Below, piece after piece: positions 1-5,997 of a DNA stretch of 35,670 nucleotides. Each line of letters begins with the position of its first letter. The stretch's first letter is position 1. A program made the translations under genes and the position numbers. The notes under the pieces are model-generated. The model was given only the letters and a program-made list of their open reading frames with translations. It made no database searches and was not told the origin of the DNA. Location: positions 1 to 35,670 of the IMG/VR virus record IMGVR_UViG_3300021378_000077; one strand, 5' to 3'. The DNA comes from a virus.

Positions 1-93
1 CAGAAGGCTCACCGGTTCCTAGTAGCACCCGAGGTTAAGATGGCGACGGCATCACATGATGACATCATTCTCACCTGTATAGGTGAGTTATGA
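1..93 (+). CDS. Possible 3' end of a truncated upstream reading frame
   Basis: Frame 1 is open from the first base to a TGA at 91-93 and encodes about 30 residues ending in DDIILTCIGEL. The other two plus frames hit stops within about 40 bases. The frame would converge on the minus-strand operon ending at 200, which is a normal arrangement. Against it, the first 60 bases are about 55% GC and use codons (CAG, AAG, CGG, CCC, GCG) that the rest of the window avoids. The stretch could instead be a structured RNA or a transferred segment. I do not recognise the peptide. Confidence 0.25.
   Translation, partial: QKAHRFLVAPEVKMATASHDDIILTCIGEL
70..87. repeat. Perfect 7-bp hairpin
   Basis: CTCACCT and AGGTGAG form a perfect stem around a GTAT loop. 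A smaller palindrome, ATGATG-A-CATCAT, lies just before it at 56-68. No T-run follows on either strand, so an intrinsic terminator is not supported. The pair could be RNA structure at the end of the upstream gene. Function unknown. Confidence 0.4.
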
Positions 94-179
94 CCCAAAC
101 ATACATGATAACGGTATTACTTAAAAACTTTCAAACAAAAGAAAGAGTGTAGTGAAACGAAACGATTGATTGTAGTTTG

Positions 180-197
180 AAAAGGTCCGTAGGACCT
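180..197 (-). terminator. Intrinsic terminator of the gp55-gp47-gp46 operon
   Basis: Read on the minus strand, AGGTCC-TAC-GGACCT forms a six-base-pair stem with a three-base loop, followed at once by TTTTC. It starts a few bases after the stop codon of the last minus-strand gene at 200-202. The stem is short and the T-run modest, but position and orientation fit a rho-independent terminator for the leftward operon. Confidence 0.6.
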
Positions 198-199
198 AT

Positions 200-988
200 T
201 TACTGTGTTGCAATAATAGAATGTATATATCTATTTTGCTTAATAAGGTCTTTACTTGGTTCGTGAGTTAATTTCCCTAATGGTATTTTACCTATTGCTA
301 GTTTCTTATCTTCCATAGAATAAGGAAGTTTGTTGTGTATTTTAGATAAAAATCTTTTCTGAGCAATATCTAATCTGTCCGTCCATATTCTATCAGGATT
401 GAACCAACCGAATAAATCATTTTTAAGAATACTTGTAGGCATAATTTGTTCTGCAGGAATATCTAAATCGTTATTTTGATACATGCCCATAATTTCTTTG
501 CCTACATGAGGGTAATTCATATACAGATGATTCCTTAATATATTTTTATCAAATAAATCATAATCATCATCTTGCAATGTTTCCCCTTCATCTTCTGTAG
601 TAGTTATAAATCGTGTTGGTAATCCTATATCAAAAGTTTCTAAATGATGGATATCGTAATTGAATTTACTAAGCCAGTGTCTTGCTTCGTCCTCGTCTTG
701 TCTAAGAGAATTATGTACTTCTACAAAATTTTCATGCAAATAATTTAAATCGTCTTCTGGAAGATATAAATCGGGTTTAAGTCTCTGAAGATTTTCTATA
801 TCCTCTTGTAACTTAATTTCTACTTCTTGTTTAGTTTCTCCGAAACCGTAAAATCTATCATGGCTTAAAAGTTTAAATTCTTGTTGCTTAAATCTTTGCC
901 AAATTCTTCTGGATACCCTATGATCAAATAACTTGTAAATTAAGGTATAGTTTATTTTTTCTTTGCCAAGATTAACATTAAGTAACAT
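200..988 (-). CDS. Hypothetical protein downstream of gp46
   Basis: A protein of 262 residues that I cannot assign. It is soluble-looking and rich in charged residues, with an acidic stretch (EDEGETLQDDDYD) in the middle and a motif NYPHVGKEIMGMYQNNDLD. I see no membrane segment or signal peptide in this version. I chose the ATG at 988, which overlaps the end of gp46 by 11 bases. The frame can be extended to an ATG at 1033, but that adds a hydrophobic leader read entirely from gp46 sequence and is probably not real. No Shine-Dalgarno is obvious before either start, so translational coupling to gp46 is likely. It is the last gene of the operon, before the terminator at 180-197. The link with gp46/47 hints at a replication or recombination accessory role, but that is only context. 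Confidence 0.75.
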   Translation of the reverse strand: MLLNVNLGKEKINYTLIYKLFDHRVSRRIWQRFKQQEFKLLSHDRFYGFGETKQEVEIKLQEDIENLQRLKPDLYLPEDDLNYLHENFVEVHNSLRQDEDEARHWLSKFNYDIHHLETFDIGLPTRFITTTEDEGETLQDDDYDLFDKNILRNHLYMNYPHVGKEIMGMYQNNDLDIPAEQIMPTSILKNDLFGWFNPDRIWTDRLDIAQKRFLSKIHNKLPYSMEDKKLAIGKIPLGKLTHEPSKDLIKQNRYIHSIIATQ

Positions 989-2744
989 ATTCAGTATCAG
1001 TATTATATGAAGTAAAGCCGCCTTCTTTGACAACTGTTAGTACATTATTTACACGACCTACAAGTTCTTCTTTATGTGAGATTAGCATAATATTTTTATT
1101 TTGTTCTCTATGCATTTTTTTAAGTATACCTAAAGCATTTTCTACACCTGTAGAATCCATGCCACTGTCTATAAGTTCATCTATACACATTAAGTTCATA
1201 GGCCTATTAAGGCTTTCATAGATGTCTCTAAATGACCAGGATAGTCCTAATATAAGTCTATTACGCTCACCTCTACTTAAATTATCAAAGTCTAAATCTC
1301 TACCGTATTCTGTAATTTCAACACCTAAATCACTTGCAAATTTAACATCATGTGGCAATCCTAATTTATCTAGATAGTATGCAAGTCTGTGATTTAAATA
1401 AGCAATATTTTGATCTATTATTCTTCTACGAATAAAACTATCTTTGCTGGTTAACAGTTTGTATAAGAAATCCTGATGATCTTGTAAATGGGTTAACTCA
1501 TTCATTATCTCAAAACTTATTTCTTGTATACCTGTAGTCTTTAATCCTTCTATTTGTTCTATATAGGGATTAACGTCTAATGCCATTGTTTCTAAGTTTG
1601 TTTGCATAGTTTCTACATTGTGTTTGTGTTCCAATGCTTCTTCTAATGTACTGTAATATACTTCAGGATCAGAGGGTACAGAACCAAACTGTTTAATGGC
1701 TTCTGTTGTTTCAATCATTATACCTTCTATCTCTGTATAGTATTCTTTTTCCTTATCTATTTTTTCTATTAATTCTTGAGTATATGCTTCATGTGTATCC
1801 AAGTGTGATGTACCTTGTTCGCATGTAGGACATACGCCTGCTTTTGCACTTTCTAGATTGCTTTCTAGTTCTTGTAACTTTTTAGAGCTTCTAGATATAC
1901 TTGTTGATGTACGTTTTTCTTCAGCATATAAATTATTTAGAGTAACACGTTGTTCTTTGTATGTAGTTAATAATTTATGATTAGATAGTTCAGTATCTAT
2001 ATCTATTCTTTCCATACGGATTATCTTTTCACCTAATTCTATTAGTTTATTTTCTTTATTCTTTTCCCATGCTCTACTACGACTGTCTATCTCAGCAATA
2101 TTTTTTTCTATTCGTTTATTACTTTCTTCTACAGCATTAATTCTTATTTCTTCTTCTTTAATACTATCTCTTGTATACTTTTGTCTTTCTTTTAAAACTT
2201 CTGCTTTTTGAGATAACTCTGTTATACCTAGCAATTGTTCAATCATATCTCTTTGATCATTGTTTTTCATTGCTAGAAAAGGTTCTGTGTAGGTATTTAA
2301 TGCAATTAAATGCTTAAACATATTATGCGGAAAGCCAATTATTTTTTCTATTTCTTTTTGTGTTTCTCTACTATCGCCTTGTTGCTCATTCTCTAAGGCG
2401 TCTTCACCGTCTATAAAAAGTTTTAAAACATTAGGACGTCTACCTCTTTCTATACGATAAGATTTCCCCTCAATTTCAAACTCAACTGTAGTGATCATTC
2501 CTTTACCATTTGTTTTGTTTATAAGGTTGTCTTTACGAATGTTTGTTAATGCATCGCCATATAATGCATAACTTAATGCATTTATTATAGTAGTTTTACC
2601 AGTACCATTTCTGCTACCGTCTCCGCCCATGTCTAAGTTATGTCCTAATACAAGTGTAAGTTGACAGTTATCAAAATTAACTGCCTGTGTGTTGTTTCCA
2701 ACACTCATAAAGTTCTTTGCTGATACGTTTTTTATCTTTAACAT
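978..2744 (-). CDS. 46: Recombination endonuclease subunit gp46 (SbcC/Rad50-like ATPase)
   Basis: Large subunit of the phage Mre11-Rad50-type complex, which resects DNA ends for recombination-dependent replication. At 588 residues it is close to T4 gp46. Visible elements in order: P-loop NGTGKT at residues 46-51, a long charged coiled-coil region from about 170 to 400 broken by the zinc-hook CPTC at 305-308, the ABC signature LSRGE at 489-493, Walker B LMCIDE at 518-523, and the H-loop ISH at 555-557. All key ATPase residues are present, so it should be active. Its ATG shares one base with the gp47 stop codon (TAATG), which points to coupled translation and balanced subunit production. No strong Shine-Dalgarno precedes it. 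Confidence 0.95.
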   Translation of the reverse strand: MLKIKNVSAKNFMSVGNNTQAVNFDNCQLTLVLGHNLDMGGDGSRNGTGKTTIINALSYALYGDALTNIRKDNLINKTNGKGMITTVEFEIEGKSYRIERGRRPNVLKLFIDGEDALENEQQGDSRETQKEIEKIIGFPHNMFKHLIALNTYTEPFLAMKNNDQRDMIEQLLGITELSQKAEVLKERQKYTRDSIKEEEIRINAVEESNKRIEKNIAEIDSRSRAWEKNKENKLIELGEKIIRMERIDIDTELSNHKLLTTYKEQRVTLNNLYAEEKRTSTSISRSSKKLQELESNLESAKAGVCPTCEQGTSHLDTHEAYTQELIEKIDKEKEYYTEIEGIMIETTEAIKQFGSVPSDPEVYYSTLEEALEHKHNVETMQTNLETMALDVNPYIEQIEGLKTTGIQEISFEIMNELTHLQDHQDFLYKLLTSKDSFIRRRIIDQNIAYLNHRLAYYLDKLGLPHDVKFASDLGVEITEYGRDLDFDNLSRGERNRLILGLSWSFRDIYESLNRPMNLMCIDELIDSGMDSTGVENALGILKKMHREQNKNIMLISHKEELVGRVNNVLTVVKEGGFTSYNTDTEYVT

Positions 2745-3760
2745 TATTGAGTTTCTATGCCATTATAAAGATCTATTAAAAAATCTTTTTGTATTGTATT
2801 GCTTTCTATTGTTTCTAATTGCTGGATAACTATTTGATCAACACTTTCAAAAGTTATTTCGCCGCCTTCGTATTCCTCTTCTTCTTTAATAGGTATAAGT
2901 TGTAGTTCTCTTACATTATATTGTTCAGCAAATTTTTCTCTGATAAAGTTTGCTTCTTCGTAACTAATACTAATATCAAGTTTTACTCTAGCATAAGTAT
3001 ATCTGTCTAATAATTTTTGATGATCATCTAATAATTGTTTAAGAGTAAACACTCTGTACTTAGGACACTCAGACCAATTTACATATTGAGGTTCTTCTCC
3101 CCAAGTAAGAAACATAGCACCTCGTTCGTCATCATCTACATCTGCGTAATTATGTGGGAAAGCATTTCCTATATAATGTATATTGTTTTTAAACTGTCGT
3201 TTGTGAAAATGTCCACTGAATACATATTCAGGGCCACTTAGCATTTTATCATTGATGCCGCCATGATCAGGCATCTCTACCATTGCGTTCATTTTAAAGT
3301 AAGGTAATTCAAAATGTCCAAACATGTATTTGCATTCCATTTTTTGTACTTGTTTAAATTCATCGCCTACTAACCAAGGTATAATAGCAACATCATCTTG
3401 TAGAAAATGCTCATCTACCATTACAAAGTTAGAAAGATCTCTAGCATACTCTATACTATTAAGTTCTCTTTTATCTTTGTAATATAAATCGTGATTGCCT
3501 GTAATAAAATATACAGTTTCAAATGCATCATTAAGTTTCTTAAAATCTTCAAGAGATGCATTCATAGTAGCAACACTAATACTTGCCCTGTGATGATTCC
3601 AGTCACCTAAAAATATACAAGTTTCTGCATTTCTGGCTTTTGCTTCTGCAATGAACCAGTCTACATACCTGTGACAGTCTTCTATATGTAAACGGCTGTT
3701 TTGCTTTAATCCGTAATGTATGTCAGTAAAACAGGCCGCTGTCTTAAACAGTTGAGCCAT
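2744..3760 (-). CDS. 47: Recombination endonuclease subunit gp47 (SbcD/Mre11-like nuclease)
   Basis: Nuclease partner of gp46, acting on double-strand ends. Its 338 residues match T4 gp47 in length. The calcineurin-type metallophosphoesterase motifs are all visible: DIH at 13-15, GDWNHH at 52-57, GNHD at 88-91, GHFE at 148-151 and GHFHKR at 183-188. Together these would bind the two metal ions. The C-terminal part after about residue 250 is the likely gp46-binding and capping region. The gene begins just after the gp55 stop codon (spacing of three bases) and ends in a one-base overlap with gp46, so the three genes are one transcription unit. Confidence 0.95.
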   Translation of the reverse strand: MAQLFKTAACFTDIHYGLKQNSRLHIEDCHRYVDWFIAEAKARNAETCIFLGDWNHHRASISVATMNASLEDFKKLNDAFETVYFITGNHDLYYKDKRELNSIEYARDLSNFVMVDEHFLQDDVAIIPWLVGDEFKQVQKMECKYMFGHFELPYFKMNAMVEMPDHGGINDKMLSGPEYVFSGHFHKRQFKNNIHYIGNAFPHNYADVDDDERGAMFLTWGEEPQYVNWSECPKYRVFTLKQLLDDHQKLLDRYTYARVKLDISISYEEANFIREKFAEQYNVRELQLIPIKEEEEYEGGEITFESVDQIVIQQLETIESNTIQKDFLIDLYNGIETQ

Positions 3761-3763
3761 AAA

Positions 3764-4621
3764 TTATTCTTGATTATCGTTTTGTGCAGATTCTCTAATT
3801 AAACGCATTTCTTCTTCGTGCTTAATCTGTCTACCGTAACTTGGTAAATGTCCACTGTCAATTAATATATCATCTCTGATCATTTGATTTCGTTTTTCTA
3901 AATTTAAAATTCTAGTAAAACTATTATTCACAGCCGCAGTATAGTATGCAAAAGGATTATCTGATTTTGCTTCATTAAACTGTAGACCTATTTGACTAAG
4001 TTGTACTAATGCTTGTCCACGCATTTCGTCTACATAAGTATAACCACGCCAGTTTGCTCTGTGTGAATACCTTTCAACTAGTTTTAAAAACATAGTTCCT
4101 AGTTTGTTTGTAATCCTTCCGTGGTCAACACAAAATTCTCCATTACTTAAACTACCCTGCCAATGACTTCTGGCAACCTCTTTAATTTCGCCGCCTACAA
4201 AGGCATAATGTTTGAAAGGAGGAAAGTTTACTTTTGCTTTTGTTTCCGCTTCGTTTCTGGGATTCTTTTTTCTACCCGGTTCTAAAGGAATATGTTCCAT
4301 ATCCATAACTCTAAAAATTAAATCTTCTTGATCTATACTTTTAGGATCTATGGCGAACTCTTTTTGTTTGGGTTTGTTTTTATAATCTTTGACATCATGT
4401 AACGCCATTGCGGCTTGGTAACCTGCTGATTGTATTTGTGCCGCTCTGTTTTCTCTAGCAACTTTTATGCTATTTCTGTTTATTTTCTTTACGTCTTCCA
4501 GTATAACATCAAAATTTGTATACTTTTCATCCGCAACATAACAGTAAGTCATCTTACTTTTATGTATTTCTTTTAGAATATCTTTATTGTTTAGGTAATT
4601 TACCTTTTTAGGCTGTGCCAT
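3764..4621 (-). CDS. 55: Late-transcription sigma factor, gp55-like, with a long insertion
   Basis: Phage sigma factor that directs host RNA polymerase to late promoters. The N-terminus VNYLNNKDILKEIHKS (7-22) matches the start of T4 gp55. Residues about 170-245, including NWRGYTYVDEMRGQAL and SDNPFAYYTAAVNNSF, match the sigma region-2-like part that reads the TATAAATA-type -10 element. T4 gp55 is 185 residues; this one is 285. The excess lies mainly between the two conserved parts (about 27-165), a basic stretch with many Lys/Arg and no family I recognise. The ATG is preceded by GAGGAG. A near-consensus sigma70 promoter lies upstream (4663-4690), so the gene is expected early or middle, before the late genes it activates. 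Confidence 0.88.
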   Translation of the reverse strand: MAQPKKVNYLNNKDILKEIHKSKMTYCYVADEKYTNFDVILEDVKKINRNSIKVARENRAAQIQSAGYQAAMALHDVKDYKNKPKQKEFAIDPKSIDQEDLIFRVMDMEHIPLEPGRKKNPRNEAETKAKVNFPPFKHYAFVGGEIKEVARSHWQGSLSNGEFCVDHGRITNKLGTMFLKLVERYSHRANWRGYTYVDEMRGQALVQLSQIGLQFNEAKSDNPFAYYTAAVNNSFTRILNLEKRNQMIRDDILIDSGHLPSYGRQIKHEEEMRLIRESAQNDNQE

Positions 4622-4662
4622 TAATAACTCTCCTCAAAATTATAATTCATTTATATTGTAGT

Positions 4663-4690
4663 ATTATACACAGTTCTAGTGTATTGTCAA
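4663..4690 (-). promoter_or_regulatory. Sigma70-type promoter for gp55-gp47-gp46
   Basis: On the minus strand TTGACA (4690-4685) and TATAAT (4668-4663) are both perfect consensus hexamers, separated by 16 bases. The predicted start is near 4656, giving a leader of about 35 bases with GAGGAG before the gp55 ATG. This is the strongest host-type promoter I see in the window. Confidence 0.8.
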
Positions 4691-4693
4691 TAA

Positions 4694-4702
4694 GTATTTA
4701 TT
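4694..4702 (-). promoter_or_regulatory. Possible minus-strand late-promoter-like element
   Basis: AATAAATAC on the minus strand differs by one or two bases from the T4 late consensus TATAAATA and lies just upstream of the sigma70 -35 hexamer. It could give late, gp55-dependent expression of gp55 itself. In AT-rich DNA such a match also arises by chance. Confidence 0.25.
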
Positions 4703-4714
4703 GGAACTGGCAAT

Positions 4715-4730
4715 TTAAAACTAGTTTTAA
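4715..4730. repeat. Perfect 16-bp palindrome in the divergent control region
   Basis: TTAAAACTAGTTTTAA is fully self-complementary. It lies between the leftward sigma70 promoter and the rightward late promoter, ending 7 bases before GATAAATA. It could be an operator for a dimeric protein, or a structural element. A similar AT-only inverted repeat occupies the same place before gp25 (12104-12127). Confidence 0.55.
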
Positions 4731-4737
4731 TGAATAC

Positions 4738-4745
4738 GATAAATA
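4738..4745 (+). promoter_or_regulatory. T4-type late promoter for the gp48 operon
   Basis: GATAAATA matches seven of eight bases of the T4 late -10 element TATAAATA. The same octamer occurs before gp25 and before the gene at 33562. Transcription should start about six bases downstream (near 4751), leaving a 15-base leader that contains AAGGAG at 4755-4760 and then the gp48 ATG at 4766. Confidence 0.75.
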
Positions 4746-4765
4746 GTTACATACAAGGAGATTAA

Positions 4766-5695
4766 ATGCCAAGCGGAAAAGACTATTTAAAAGGATTAAT
4801 AGGCGGTGTGGGTAACAACCTAATAGGTAATGTGCCAGGCGGAAAAGTTATATCTGGTGCTTTATTAGGCGGATTATCTGATGCTGATTTCTATTCTTTC
4901 TTTTATGATGGCAATGCAGGCCCTAGCAGAAACCCTGGTAGTAATTTATTATTCGGTGCTAGGCAATTAAGTGAACAACAATTAAAACAACAGTTAGGTC
5001 AGCAAAGTAATCAGGCCGCAAGTTCTACAGCAATAAATCCAAGTGAAGGACAAGGATTTACTAGTAACTTTGACTGGCGAGCAAGACTAAGACCTAAGGC
5101 AGGTGGTGCGGATCGATTCTACGGGACTGATAAGAACAGTATAATGAATCCAATCAAGGCATCAGGCGGTTTAGTTTGGCAATATGTACCTCAGATTTAT
5201 GTTTCTGGCTCAGCAGAATATGACCAGGCACAGATGCAAGGAATGAATTACCCTATCAATACCTACCAAATGTCAACCCCTCCTAGGCTTACATTAACAT
5301 CCACATTCACAGTAAACAATATAGATGAAGGTAGATACTATCTAGCAATGATGCAATTTTGTAGAGTAGTTACAAAATCTTTTTATGGTGATCAATCAGT
5401 TGCAGACGGTACATTTGGTACCCCTCCTCCTGTAATGTTATTTGAATATATGGGAGATCATGGATTTAATAAGGTACCAGTAATTGTACTATCATACTCT
5501 TTAGAATTACCGGCTGACATTGACTATGTCCCGGTAGAAATTAGAGTGGGAGATGATGCTACTACAACATATGTACCTACAGAATCTACAGTTACATTGG
5601 ATGTTTACCCTAGTTATACACCACATAAATTGCGTAAAAACTTTAATCTTAATACATTAAGAACTGGACAAGCATATAAAGACGGATACATCTAA
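4766..5695 (+). CDS. 48: Baseplate tail-tube cap protein gp48
   Basis: Caps the baseplate hub and, with its paralogue gp54, starts tail-tube polymerisation. At 309 residues it is shorter than T4 gp48 (about 364). The N-terminus is Gly-rich and probably flexible. The conserved part runs from about residue 95 to the end and contains MNYPINTYQMSTPPRLTLTS, a segment ending RVVTKSFYGDQ, PPPVMLFEYMGDHGFNKVPV and LELPADIDYVPVE, which I recognise from the gp48/gp54 family. gp54 is the alternative call. It is the first gene of the rightward operon, with a clear AAGGAG six bases from the ATG, and its stop overlaps the next start (TAATG). Confidence 0.85.
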   Translation: MPSGKDYLKGLIGGVGNNLIGNVPGGKVISGALLGGLSDADFYSFFYDGNAGPSRNPGSNLLFGARQLSEQQLKQQLGQQSNQAASSTAINPSEGQGFTSNFDWRARLRPKAGGADRFYGTDKNSIMNPIKASGGLVWQYVPQIYVSGSAEYDQAQMQGMNYPINTYQMSTPPRLTLTSTFTVNNIDEGRYYLAMMQFCRVVTKSFYGDQSVADGTFGTPPPVMLFEYMGDHGFNKVPVIVLSYSLELPADIDYVPVEIRVGDDATTTYVPTESTVTLDVYPSYTPHKLRKNFNLNTLRTGQAYKDGYI

Positions 5696-5994
5696 TGGCA
5701 GATTTTCATAGAAGAGACAGTTTTTTAAGGAATACAAGTTCGTTCGGAGGCTTTCTGGACATTAATACCTTACCTAAATTACCTGAAGACCCTTTTGAAG
5801 TAGACTATAAAATAAAAGAATCGGAAAACGGTAGACCAGATATATTAGCAACACAATTATACGGAAGTCCGAGATTATGGTGGGTCTTTGCAATTAAAAA
5901 CCCAGATATTATTAAAGATCCTTTAGAAGATTTTAAAACAGGTGTAATTATTAAAATACCTTCACCGGAAACTGTCAAAACAATAGTGGCATAG
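5695..5994 (+). CDS. 53: Baseplate wedge protein gp53 (short form)
   Basis: Wedge component that links neighbouring wedges around the hub. Residues 50-65 (ILATQLYGSPRLWWVFAI) match the hallmark of T4 gp53 (a segment like AIYGNPQLYWVL), part of a LysM-like fold spanning roughly 34-95. The protein has only 99 residues against about 196 in T4, so the domain is nearly all that is present, which seems usual for marine relatives. Its ATG overlaps the gp48 stop by one base. There is no clear Shine-Dalgarno, so coupled translation is likely. Confidence 0.82.
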   Translation: MADFHRRDSFLRNTSSFGGFLDINTLPKLPEDPFEVDYKIKESENGRPDILATQLYGSPRLWWVFAIKNPDIIKDPLEDFKTGVIIKIPSPETVKTIVA

Positions 5995-5997
5995 AGC

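Noticed and set aside
1-93. tRNA gene
   Set aside because: No acceptor/T-arm pairing and no GGTTCGANTCC-type T-loop; the stems present do not form a cloverleaf.
989-1033. Extended N-terminus with a hydrophobic leader for the gene at 200-988
   Set aside because: These residues are read from the 3' end of gp46 in another frame, no ribosome site is visible, and an in-frame ATG at 988 gives the usual short overlap.
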